Shown here: piece by piece, positions 1 to 5,376 of the stretch
Layout of the letters: each line of letters opens with the position of its first letter
Numbering within the stretch: the stretch's first letter is position 1
Made by a program: the position numbers and the translations under genes
From: RGIG6353 sp045590615
GTDB taxonomy: Bacteria > Bacillota > Clostridia > Oscillospirales > SIG627
Direction of reading: 5' to 3'
NCBI GenBank assembly: GCA_045590615.1
Contig: JAZNRH010000055.1
Span: forward strand, 1-5,643
DNA: 5,643 nt
Notes under the pieces: model-generated
What the model was told of the DNA's origin: nothing
The model's database searches: none
The model's input: the letters and a program-made list of their open reading frames with translations, nothing else

Positions 1-1
1 G

Positions 2-88
2 AACCGAGGAAAGATAATTTTCGAGGATAAATTTTTCAGCGAAGTGCAGGAATACTACACGTATTCCAAGCGACAAGGGAAAATTTAG
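2..88 (+). other. short open frame running in from the left edge, possible C-terminal tail of a gene
   Basis: The second + frame is open from the window edge to a TAG at 86-88 and would give about 28 residues ending in KRQGKI. It has no visible start, and the same stretch is occupied by nested inverted repeats, so the peptide may simply be a by-product of a foldback element. I do not recognise a family. If it is a real gene end, the upstream gene is co-oriented with spoIIIA and separated from it by the terminator at 150-183. Confidence that this is a translated gene is low. Confidence 0.2.
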
Positions 89-109
89 ACCGAAAAGGGC
101 TTTTCTCGG
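18..109. repeat. nested inverted repeat (foldback element)
   Basis: Three stems stack inside one another: TTTTCG 18-23 with CGAAAA 91-96; a roughly 10 bp stem of 28-37 with 78-87 (one G-T pair); and a perfect 7 bp hairpin GGAATAC 49-55 with GTATTCC 61-67 around a 5 nt loop. The arm at 90-97 can alternatively pair with 101-109 (one bulged base), so two exclusive folds are possible. This could be a structured RNA, a small dispersed intergenic repeat, or coincidence within the tail of a gene. I know of no named family that it matches. Confidence 0.4.
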
Positions 110-113
110 CGAT

Positions 114-141
114 AATAGTTCGATTCCCTTCGGCTATACCA
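114..141 (+). pseudogene. tRNA 3'-end remnant (T-loop, acceptor strand, CCA)
   Basis: A canonical T-loop TTCGATT (119-125) is followed by CCCTT (126-130), a 7 nt acceptor strand CGGCTAT (131-137), discriminator A138 and CCA 139-141. That is exactly tRNA spacing, identical to the intact tRNA at 5124-5198, and the 11-mer GTTCGATTCCC is shared by both. The 5' side of the T-stem (114-118) pairs at only three of five positions, and no anticodon arm or matching 5' acceptor strand (ATAGCCG) lies upstream. It therefore looks like the severed 3' end of a tRNA gene, as left by recombination at a tRNA attachment site or by decay. A terminator follows nine bases later, as expected behind a tRNA. Confidence 0.5.
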
Positions 142-149
142 ATATATAA

Positions 150-190
150 GACCGTAAAAACAAGCCAAATAGTTTTTACGGTCTATAATT
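150..190 (+). terminator. intrinsic terminator upstream of spoIIIAA
   Basis: A perfect 12 bp stem (150-161 with 172-183, GACCGTAAAAAC against its complement) encloses a 10 nt loop and is followed by TATAATTTTG. It would end transcripts coming from the left (tRNA remnant or the upstream frame) and isolate the spoIIIA operon, so the operon promoter should lie between 184 and 241. The mirrored stem could also work on the opposite strand. The U-tract is imperfect, so efficiency is uncertain. Confidence 0.75.
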
Positions 191-192
191 TT

Positions 193-221
193 GTCATAAA
201 AAGCTCGTTTTCTCATAAAAT
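193..221 (+). promoter_or_regulatory. candidate SigE-type promoter of the spoIIIA operon
   Basis: GTCATAAA (193-200) and CATAAAAT (214-221) are separated by 13 bases, resembling the SigE pattern of an ATA-containing -35 and a CATA-starting -10. In studied spore formers spoIIIA is SigE-dependent, and this lies in the only space between the upstream terminator and spoIIIAA. Predicted initiation near 228 would leave a leader of only about 14 bases carrying the ribosome binding site. The match to the -10 consensus is incomplete and AT-rich DNA yields chance hits. Confidence 0.4.
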
Positions 222-241
222 TGAAAAAAAGGAGAGTAAAA

Positions 242-1135
242 ATGCAAAGACTCTATCAATATCTGCCACTCAACATTCTGAATATGATTAAAAATCTGGA
301 TAACGAAATAAGCGCCAAGGCGTGTGAGTTGAGATTAAGACGGGGTGGCAGTCTGTCGCTCTCCACTTATACGAAAAATCTTTTTATTACTCCAAACGGC
401 GAGGTTACCTTTGATTGTAAAAAGGCATATTCGTGTAATGAGCAGGATATTACCTCAACTCTTTCAAGGCTTACCGAGAATTCGGTTTATCGCTATATGA
501 ATACTATAAATTCAGGCTACATAGTAACTCCCGACGGAATAAGAGTGGGAGTTGTGGGAGAGGGTGTATACGATTCGGGCAGGCTTAGCTCGGTGATAGG
601 ATTTTCGTCACTCAATATTCGCATCCCTCACGAAATTGCAGATAGTGGAGACAGAATAGTTAGATTTTTAAGAGAAAATCCCAATACCTCTTTGCTTCTT
701 TTTGCTCCTGCAGGCTACGGAAAAACTACCGTTATCCGTTCTGTTGCAAAATCGCTTGCAACAGGCAAGCTCTTTACACCTAAACGGGTAGCTGTAATAG
801 ATGAGAGGGGAGAAATTCTTCCCGACGGTTCGATTGGCCTTTGTGATAGATTGCTTGGCTATTCAAAGCCGGACGGTATAGAAATTGCAGTTCGTCTGTT
901 TTCTCCCGACTATGTAATTTGTGACGAAATAGGACTTTTTGACGATACGAGGGCAATTCTTTCGGTGCAGAATACGGGAATTCCTTTTATCGCAACCACC
1001 CACGGTAAAAGCCTTGAGGAAATAAAATTGCGTCCCAATATAAACGAGTTGATCACTCATAGAGTATTTGGCGCGTTTGCAGGACTTGATAGGATAGACG
1101 GTAGCTGTGTGACAGTCTTTGAGGAGGGCGTATGA
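242..1135 (+). CDS. spoIIIAA: stage III sporulation protein AA, secretion-type ATPase
   Basis: SpoIIIAA is the cytoplasmic mother-cell ATPase of the SpoIIIA-SpoIIQ channel, related to type II/IV secretion ATPases. The 297-residue product (family about 300) has an N-terminal domain to about residue 140, then a P-loop core: Walker A A155-PAGYGKTT, the family VIDERGE stretch at 185-191, Walker B around DYVICDEIG (223-231, D228/E229) and TTHG at 252-255, followed by LRPNINELI. Catalytic residues look intact, so it should hydrolyse ATP. The first Walker A residue is Ala instead of Gly, which the motif allows. I chose ATG 242 because AAAGGAG (228-234) lies seven bases before it; an in-frame TTG at 221 sits upstream of that site and overlaps the candidate promoter. 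Its stop overlaps the spoIIIAB start (ATGA, 1132-1135). Confidence 0.97.
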   Translation: MQRLYQYLPLNILNMIKNLDNEISAKACELRLRRGGSLSLSTYTKNLFITPNGEVTFDCKKAYSCNEQDITSTLSRLTENSVYRYMNTINSGYIVTPDGIRVGVVGEGVYDSGRLSSVIGFSSLNIRIPHEIADSGDRIVRFLRENPNTSLLLFAPAGYGKTTVIRSVAKSLATGKLFTPKRVAVIDERGEILPDGSIGLCDRLLGYSKPDGIEIAVRLFSPDYVICDEIGLFDDTRAILSVQNTGIPFIATTHGKSLEEIKLRPNINELITHRVFGAFAGLDRIDGSCVTVFEEGV

Positions 1136-1626
1136 AAGAAATGGGTTTATTGCTTGTTTTTATTTCATCTACTGCGCTGGGGTACGTCAGGGCATATTTT
1201 TACAAGGATAAAGAAAGAGAGCTTTCAGCCTTTCTTGAGTTTATTTGCTTTATAAGGGCAGAGGTATCAAGCTACCTCACTCCACAGAATAAAATATACG
1301 AAAAATTCAACAATGCAACGCTCGAAAAAAACGGTTTTTTATCCTCATTGAGACACTTTTTAGAGCAGGGAAGCCCTTGTGCGTTAAGCGACGCATTAAA
1401 ATACTCGGAATTGAAAATAGATGGTGAGACAAGAGAGCTTCTTTTGAGCTTTGGAAATGATTTCGGAACTCGTTCAAGCGAGGAGGAGTGCCAAAGGTGT
1501 GATAGAATAATAAAACTGCTTGAGGAAAAACATCTAAAAATAAAAGAAGAAACTGCAGAAAAGACGAGACTCTACAGAAGCATGGGAAGTATGGTTGGAA
1601 TAGGGCTTGTTTTACTGCTTTGGTAA
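1132..1626 (+). CDS. spoIIIAB: stage III sporulation protein AB
   Basis: The 164-residue protein (about 170 in Bacillus) belongs to the SpoIIIAB family, which resembles GspF-type platform proteins of type II secretion and probably links the ATPase to the membrane parts. An N-terminal hydrophobic segment (about 4-20) and a C-terminal one (YRSMGSMVGIGLVLLLW, 148-164) flank a mostly helical cytoplasmic domain. Features typical of the family are the RAEVSSYLTP region near 42-51, LLSFGNDFGTRSSEEE near 104-119, and the Tyr-Arg-Ser before the last segment. AGGAGG at 1122-1127 precedes the ATG, which overlaps the spoIIIAA stop by four bases, so the two are likely translationally coupled. Confidence 0.95.
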   Translation: MKEMGLLLVFISSTALGYVRAYFYKDKERELSAFLEFICFIRAEVSSYLTPQNKIYEKFNNATLEKNGFLSSLRHFLEQGSPCALSDALKYSELKIDGETRELLLSFGNDFGTRSSEEECQRCDRIIKLLEEKHLKIKEETAEKTRLYRSMGSMVGIGLVLLLW

Positions 1627-1636
1627 GGAGAGTAAA

Positions 1637-1831
1637 ATGGACATAACGCTTATTCTGAAGGTAGCGGGTATAGGGACACTCGTATCCGTTATTCATCAAA
1701 TACTCAGTAGATACGGAAGGGACGAGCAGGCAACCTTAGTTGCAGTATCGGGTGTAGTAATAGTGCTTTTTATGCTCGTTCAGGAAATGAGCTCACTTTT
1801 TTCGACTATACAGGACCTGTTTGAATTATGA
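1637..1831 (+). CDS. spoIIIAC: stage III sporulation protein AC
   Basis: This is a small 64-residue integral membrane protein (68 in Bacillus) with two hydrophobic helices, about 3-22 and 33-50, joined by a charged loop containing RYGRDEQA (25-32). It belongs to the SpoIIIAC/AD family and is a membrane component of the SpoIIIA complex; its exact task is not settled. TAAGGAG at 1624-1630, which includes the spoIIIAB stop codon, is well placed for ATG 1637. An in-frame TTG at 1607 lies inside spoIIIAB and lacks such a site, so it is rejected as the start. The stop overlaps the spoIIIAD start (ATGA, 1828-1831). Confidence 0.96.
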   Translation: MDITLILKVAGIGTLVSVIHQILSRYGRDEQATLVAVSGVVIVLFMLVQEMSSLFSTIQDLFEL

Positions 1832-2214
1832 ATTATGACGTCTTGTTTTTGTGTGGCGCAGTCATTGGTGCAATTTTCCTTTTACAGCCTCTCAAGGAGT
1901 TAAAAAGTCCGTCATATTCAATTGGCGTTTCTTTACTTGGCGTCATTGCATTACTGTATTCTCTTAAGGGCGCAACTCCTCTTTTTGCTTATCTTAATAC
2001 CTTTATGAATTCACAGCTTTCTCTTTATTTCAAGGCTTTGTTAAAGGCAGCCGGAATAAGTGTGGTGTGCAGTATTACGTCGGATATAGCAGGTGAGCTT
2101 GGTGCGACAAGTCTTTCGGGTAAAGTGGAGCTTGCAGGTAAAATTGCGATTATGCTTACCTCTGTACCGATTCTTGATAACCTGTTCGTACAGCTTGAGG
2201 GATTTGTGAAATGA
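1828..2214 (+). CDS. spoIIIAD: stage III sporulation protein AD
   Basis: The 128-residue membrane protein (about 130 in the family) shares its fold family with SpoIIIAC. Hydrophobic segments are visible at about 4-22, 30-46 and 101-119. The most characteristic part is residues 70-116, ALLKAAGISVVCSITSD followed by IAGELGATSL and the KVELAGKIAIML stretch. It is a mother-cell membrane part of the SpoIIIA channel. The start overlaps the spoIIIAC stop, and the only nearby ribosome-binding-like bases (AGGA, 1812-1815) are weak and 12 bases away, so expression probably depends on translational coupling to spoIIIAC. Its stop overlaps the next start (ATGA, 2211-2214). Confidence 0.95.
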   Translation: MNYDVLFLCGAVIGAIFLLQPLKELKSPSYSIGVSLLGVIALLYSLKGATPLFAYLNTFMNSQLSLYFKALLKAAGISVVCSITSDIAGELGATSLSGKVELAGKIAIMLTSVPILDNLFVQLEGFVK

Positions 2215-3302
2215 GGGTTCGTCTGTTTATTATTTTGCTTGTTGCTTTGTTTTCCATCGGTGTTCGTGCAAACGCAGAGATTGATATAGCAGACGAGCTT
2301 GAGCTTGAGAGGGCAGAGGAGCTCGTGCCCGAATATCTTGAAGAGCTGGAGCTTTCTCCCACCAAAACACCAAGCGAAAATTCTCTTAGCATTACCGAAA
2401 TTTTTAATACCGTTTTGAAACACCTTTTCAACGTACTTGCAAGCGAGCTTTCTTTCACTTTTTTTGTGCTTGCTGTGTTGGTAGCACTTGCAGTATTTCG
2501 CTCTTTTATAGAAGGGAATGATGCGCTGAATACTGCCATGGGATTTATATCCTCGGCAATGGTGTCAGCTCTGATCATCTATCATATTTCAAATACCTTG
2601 TCAAAAGCCGTCGAGTATACCGACCAGCTTACCGTGTTTATGATGGGGCTCTTGCCATATTTGACTTCAATTTCACTCGTTGGTGGAGAGCTTTCAACCT
2701 CAATCGTTCAAAAGGCAATACTTCTTTCGGTCGTAAATATACTTCAGATTTTTTTGACAAAAATAGCGCTTCCCGTCTCAAAAATAGCAATGTCTCTATC
2801 GCTTGTAGGCTACGTCTCGGGGGTTCGGCTTGGCTCTCTGTCTGCTCTTATTTCGAGTGTTGCTACAAAAACCGTCACTATTTGCTGTGGAATAATGGGG
2901 GCAGTATTGTATTTTCAGAACACCGTTACAACGGTCACCGATTCACTTGCTCTGCGTTCTGTAAAGCTTGCAGCAGGAAGCTTTATTCCAATAGTAGGCT
3001 CGTTTGTTTCAGAAGCATCGGGTACACTTATAACGGGTGTCAGAATGGTAAAATCCACCTTTGGAGTTTTTGCAATATGCGTATTGATTTATATAAGTGT
3101 GCGCCCGATAATAAATTTTTTTATAATAAAGCTCAGCCTGAGGTTTTCCGGAGTTGTTGCACAGCTTCTCGGCTGCGATAGGGAAAGCAAGCTCTTTTCG
3201 GAAATATCATCGGTCTACAACATACTTTCGGCGATAATGATAGCATCGGCTTGTTTTTTTATCTTTTACATCGCCGTCTTTATAAAAAGTGAGGTGAGAT
3301 GA
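2211..3302 (+). CDS. spoIIIAE: stage III sporulation protein AE, polytopic membrane protein
   Basis: SpoIIIAE is the large polytopic component of the SpoIIIA complex. The 363-residue product (about 400 in Bacillus) begins with a signal-peptide-like segment: basic MRVR, a hydrophobic core, and an Ala-Asn-Ala site suggesting cleavage after residue 22. A Glu-rich stretch (23-48, several ELE/EEL groups) follows and would be extracytoplasmic. Hydrophobic helices lie near 80-99, 107-125, 140-158, 167-187, 195-215, 283-303 and 338-358. The family-typical conserved block is around 249-276 (RSVKLAAGSFIPIVGSF, then EASGT). GAGGG at 2197-2201 is nine bases before the ATG, which overlaps the spoIIIAD stop. 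Confidence 0.95.
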   Translation: MRVRLFIILLVALFSIGVRANAEIDIADELELERAEELVPEYLEELELSPTKTPSENSLSITEIFNTVLKHLFNVLASELSFTFFVLAVLVALAVFRSFIEGNDALNTAMGFISSAMVSALIIYHISNTLSKAVEYTDQLTVFMMGLLPYLTSISLVGGELSTSIVQKAILLSVVNILQIFLTKIALPVSKIAMSLSLVGYVSGVRLGSLSALISSVATKTVTICCGIMGAVLYFQNTVTTVTDSLALRSVKLAAGSFIPIVGSFVSEASGTLITGVRMVKSTFGVFAICVLIYISVRPIINFFIIKLSLRFSGVVAQLLGCDRESKLFSEISSVYNILSAIMIASACFFIFYIAVFIKSEVR

Positions 3303-3781
3303 TGGCAGATTACCTGACACTGATTCTGACAGCTTCTTTTTTTGCATCGGTGATTTCGACCTTGGTCAAGGATAAAGGCGCCGGTAAAAGCGCACGTGTG
3401 GTAATAAGTCTCATAATGCTCTCGGTAATAATTTTACCCATAGTCAACGGACTTAAAAATTTTTCATCAAACATTGAAATTCCCGTCATAAATGAGAATT
3501 ATTCTCATATTATTGATAACAAAGATAACGAAATGAAAATCTATCGTGAATGGCTTGCAAAGACCACAGCGACACAGCTTTCCTCGGATATGGAACTATC
3601 AATAAAAAACGGAATAGGGATTGAGGTGAGAGTGGAATGTCCGTGGCATTTTGAAGGAGAGAACGTTGTTTTTGATAAGGTTAAAATTTATACTGCCACA
3701 GATGAAAGATATTATGAAAAGATAATAAATTACGTAAAGCTTCATTATTCATTAGACAGTGAATGCTTTGAGGAGGTATAA
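3302..3781 (+). CDS. spoIIIAF: stage III sporulation protein AF
   Basis: The 159-residue protein is shorter than Bacillus SpoIIIAF (about 206). Two hydrophobic helices (about 4-22 and 32-49) anchor it with a basic loop containing KDKGAGKSAR between them. The remaining 110 residues, projecting into the intermembrane space, show an alpha/beta pattern (REWLAKTTATQL..., IGIEVRVEC..., YYEKIINYVKLHY) consistent with the ring-building fold reported for this family. Two consecutive ATGs, 3299 and 3302, are possible; GAGGTGA (3291-3297) is spaced better for 3302, while 3299 overlaps the spoIIIAE stop and would add one Met. The stop shares one base with the spoIIIAG start (TAATG, 3779-3783). Confidence 0.92.
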   Translation: MADYLTLILTASFFASVISTLVKDKGAGKSARVVISLIMLSVIILPIVNGLKNFSSNIEIPVINENYSHIIDNKDNEMKIYREWLAKTTATQLSSDMELSIKNGIGIEVRVECPWHFEGENVVFDKVKIYTATDERYYEKIINYVKLHYSLDSECFEEV

Positions 3782-4272
3782 TGCCCGATAAATTAAAAAA
3801 GCAAAAGCTTCTCCCTGCTCTTATAGCAGCTCTTTTGTTAGGATTGGCACTCATTGTTTTTTCGGATAACAACGAGAGTGGGACAGAGACGGAAACTCAG
3901 AGCTTTTTCGATGAAAGTATGTACGAAGAAAGCCTTGAAGAAAGGCTGAAGGAAATAGTTGAGGAAATAGATGGAGTAGGAGAGGTGCGTGTAATGCTCA
4001 CTCTCGAGGGCTCAGCTCTTTATACCTATGCTACCGATACCTCGCAGGATACAAAGGCAGAGGGGGACAGTAAAAGGGAGTCAACGATAGTCCTTTCTGC
4101 TAACGGGTCAAATAGTAAAGAAGCTGTCGTAAGAGGGTATACCCTTCCTGAGATAAAGGGTGCTGCAATAGTCTGCTCAAAGAAGCTTACCCCGACATTG
4201 CAATCAAAGGTTATAGGCGTTGCTTCTGCAGCGCTTGGCATATCAACGAGTAAAATTTATGTAACTAATTAA
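3781..4272 (+). CDS. spoIIIAG: stage III sporulation protein AG, ring-forming channel component
   Basis: SpoIIIAG forms a large ring in the space between mother cell and forespore, with a ring-building domain like those of FliF and the EscJ/PrgK secretion proteins. Here it has 163 residues against about 229 in Bacillus. A short basic cytoplasmic start (PDKLKKQK) leads into one transmembrane helix (11-27), an acidic linker (28-50), then the domain: helix ERLKEIVEEIDGVGEVRVML (54-73), an inserted polar strand region of about 45 residues (77-118), and EIKGAAIVC (124-132) with a final ALGISTSKIYV (151-161). AGGAGG at 3771-3776, inside the spoIIIAF end, serves ATG 3781. Confidence 0.95.
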   Translation: MPDKLKKQKLLPALIAALLLGLALIVFSDNNESGTETETQSFFDESMYEESLEERLKEIVEEIDGVGEVRVMLTLEGSALYTYATDTSQDTKAEGDSKRESTIVLSANGSNSKEAVVRGYTLPEIKGAAIVCSKKLTPTLQSKVIGVASAALGISTSKIYVTN

Positions 4273-4289
4273 TATACGGAGGTAAACCA

Positions 4290-5033
4290 ATGAACAAATT
4301 TGAAAAAATCAAGGGCGAATCAACAACTGAGCTTGACGAGGTTATCGAAGAAACTGTTGTTGAAAACGAAGAAAAGAAGGACAGGAAATTCTTTTCGCTT
4401 TTCACCTTCTGGAAAAAGGCTGCAAACGAGGACGGAAACGAAGAAAAAGACCTTGTTCTGAAGGAAGAAACCGAGAAGAAGGGAATAAGAAAGTATCTCA
4501 ACGTTCGCACCGGCGCGCTTGTCACCTCAATTGCAATTATCGCTGTAGCAGGCTACGTGAACATAAGGTTTTCAAATCCCACCCCAATCGTTCCCGACAA
4601 AAGTACTGCTGTTACCGATGAGGATATAAACGCAGCCCTTCTTGAAAAGAATGACGAGGAAAGCATTTCAAGTGAAAACGAAGATTATTTTGCGCTTTCT
4701 GTGATTAACAGACAAAGAGTGCGCGACGAGGCTATGGAGATTCTGCTCGACCTTACCAATTCAGAGTCAACCGATGCCAACGCAAAGGCAGACGCATATA
4801 CCGAGATGACCAGAATGGCAAACGAGATTACCAGCGAAGCAAATATAGAAAGTCTCGTGAAAGCAAAGGGCTTTAATAATTGCGTGGCAGTAGTCAGCAA
4901 GGACGATGTCAACGTCGTTGTTGAGAGTGAAGGACTAACAATAAATCAAGTGGCGCAAATAAAGGAAATTGTCTATCTTGAGTGTGGCGTACATCCCGAT
5001 AATGTAAAAATAATTGAAAAAGCAGGCGTTTAA
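4290..5033 (+). CDS. spoIIIAH: stage III sporulation protein AH with long cytoplasmic N-terminus
   Basis: SpoIIIAH is the mother-cell partner of forespore SpoIIQ; the two bridge the intermembrane space. The product has 247 residues (218 in Bacillus). The single transmembrane helix lies at about 75-91 (GALVTSIAIIAVAGYV), after roughly 70 cytoplasmic residues rich in Glu and Lys with an aromatic patch FFSLFTFW (34-41). In Bacillus the helix is almost at the N-terminus, so this tail is an addition. After a linker, the conserved domain runs from about 133: DYFALSVINRQRVRDEAMEIL, then NIESLVKAKGFNNCVAVV, and a C-terminal IKEIVYLECGVHPDNVKII. The start is well supported by GGAGG (4278-4282) seven bases before ATG. 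A 17-base gap after spoIIIAG is the widest in the operon, allowing independent translation. Confidence 0.95.
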   Translation: MNKFEKIKGESTTELDEVIEETVVENEEKKDRKFFSLFTFWKKAANEDGNEEKDLVLKEETEKKGIRKYLNVRTGALVTSIAIIAVAGYVNIRFSNPTPIVPDKSTAVTDEDINAALLEKNDEESISSENEDYFALSVINRQRVRDEAMEILLDLTNSESTDANAKADAYTEMTRMANEITSEANIESLVKAKGFNNCVAVVSKDDVNVVVESEGLTINQVAQIKEIVYLECGVHPDNVKIIEKAGV

Positions 5034-5036
5034 GCC

Positions 5037-5065
5037 TTGACAAAGTGAAAGAAAACAGTTAGAAT
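5037..5065 (+). promoter_or_regulatory. SigA-type promoter upstream of tRNA-Arg
   Basis: A perfect TTGACA (5037-5042) and TAGAAT (5060-5065, five of six matches to TATAAT) are separated by the ideal 17 bases, starting three bases after the spoIIIAH stop. A perfect TATAAT also overlaps at 5065-5070, but 22 bases from the same -35. Initiation near 5072 would give a leader of about 50 bases before the tRNA. This would give the tRNA vegetative expression independent of the sporulation operon. The leader contains the hairpin at 5088-5119. Confidence 0.7.
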
Positions 5066-5087
5066 ATAATAGCTGAATATAGACAAC

Positions 5088-5121
5088 AAGGTCGTTCGTC
5101 AATTTTGGCGAACGACCTTTT
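5088..5121 (+). terminator. intrinsic terminator after spoIIIAH
   Basis: AAGGTCGTTCG (5088-5098) pairs perfectly with CGAACGACCTT (5109-5119), extended by a T-G and a C-G pair to a 6 nt loop AATTTT (5101-5106), and ends in TTTT (5118-5121). It lies 54 bases after the spoIIIAH stop and is a good end for the spoIIIA transcript. It also lies between the promoter at 5037-5065 and the tRNA, which starts three bases after the T-run, so tRNA transcripts must read through it. The short T-run may permit that. Confidence 0.8.
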
Positions 5122-5123
5122 AT

Positions 5124-5198
5124 GCCTGCATAGTTAAATGGATATAATAAACCCCTCCTAAGGGTTAGTTATGGGTTCGATTCCCGTTGCGGGTACCA
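5124..5198 (+). tRNA. tRNA-Arg (anticodon CCT)
   Basis: The 75-base gene folds as a full cloverleaf with encoded CCA. The acceptor GCCTGCA (5124-5130) pairs with TGCGGGT (5188-5194), with G-U at the end and U-G at the fourth pair; discriminator A5195, CCA 5196-5198. The D-stem GTTA/TAAT is AU-rich, and the D-loop has the invariant GG. Anticodon stem AACCC/GGGTT encloses CTCCTAA (5155-5161), anticodon CCT (5157-5159), reading Arg AGG. T-stem ATGGG/CCCGT encloses TTCGATT. Its position behind a SigA-like promoter and before a terminator suggests a monocistronic unit. The weak D-stem and wobble pairs lower certainty slightly, but all the usual conserved positions that I checked are present. Confidence 0.87.
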
Positions 5199-5240
5199 AA
5201 CAAAGAACCAAATGCGTAAGCATTTGGTTCTTTGTTTGTA
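5199..5240 (+). terminator. intrinsic terminator of the tRNA-Arg gene
   Basis: An 18 bp perfect inverted repeat (5198-5215 with 5220-5237) closes on a GTAA tetraloop. The core GAACCAAATGC hairpin is preceded by an A-rich arm and followed by TTTGTTTGTAT, the usual layout of an intrinsic terminator. The repeat begins at the last A of the tRNA CCA, so the mature 3' end must be released from the hairpin base by processing. On the opposite strand it could also stop transcripts coming from the AraC-family gene. Confidence 0.85.
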
Positions 5241-5249
5241 TAATAAAAT

Positions 5250-5266
5250 TCGGGAATCGAACCCGA
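5250..5266 (-). repeat. tRNA T-arm-like fragment on the minus strand
   Basis: Read on the minus strand this is TCGGG-TTCGATT-CCCGA, a perfect 5 bp T-stem with a canonical seven-base T-loop. GGGTTCGATTCCCG is identical to 5173-5186 of the tRNA-Arg, giving a 14-base inverted repeat between the two. No acceptor stem, anticodon arm or CCA is attached, so it is a fragment only. It may be a copy of the tRNA T-arm or an attachment-site relic. Confidence 0.5.
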
Positions 5267-5280
5267 GAGCGTGCGGAGGA

Positions 5281-5314
5281 TTTTTGTAGCTTTGTATAGC
5301 AAAGCGTACAAAAA
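5281..5314. repeat. inverted repeat in the spoIIIA/AraC intergenic region
   Basis: TTTTTGTAGCTTTG (5281-5294) pairs with CAAAGC (5300-5305) and TACAAAAA (5307-5314), leaving G5306 bulged and a five-base loop. It could form a hairpin on either strand and might end the converging minus-strand transcript about 60 bases after the AraC-family stop, although the tail after it is not a run of T on that strand. The rest of 5315-5376 contains a GCGAAGCGAATCG-like stretch with a weak ATCG/CGAT hairpin but no gene I can support. Confidence 0.45.
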
Positions 5315-5376
5315 TTCAAGCCGTACAGTGAGCGAAGCGAATCGTTGGCGATGCGTTAATAAAACAGTTCGGGCTT

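Noticed and set aside
221..241. TTG at 221 as the spoIIIAA start
   Set aside because: It precedes the ribosome binding site at 228-234 and overlaps the candidate -10; ATG 242 has ideal spacing.
2156..2578. 140-codon open frame antisense to spoIIIAE, Ser-rich
   Set aside because: It is a shadow of the signal peptide and Glu-rich (GAG/CTC) region of spoIIIAE, with no family resemblance and no ribosome binding site; other antisense frames at 863-1060, 1307-1699, 4026-4241 and 4265-4525 were rejected likewise.
2882..3181. 99-codon + strand frame inside spoIIIAE
   Set aside because: It lies wholly within the well-conserved spoIIIAE in another frame and shows no domain or translation signals.
5037..5121. 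T-box riboswitch or other amino-acid-sensing leader before tRNA-Arg
   Set aside because: The leader is only about 50 bases with a single hairpin; no T-box bulge or specifier structure is visible and no aminoacyl-tRNA gene follows.
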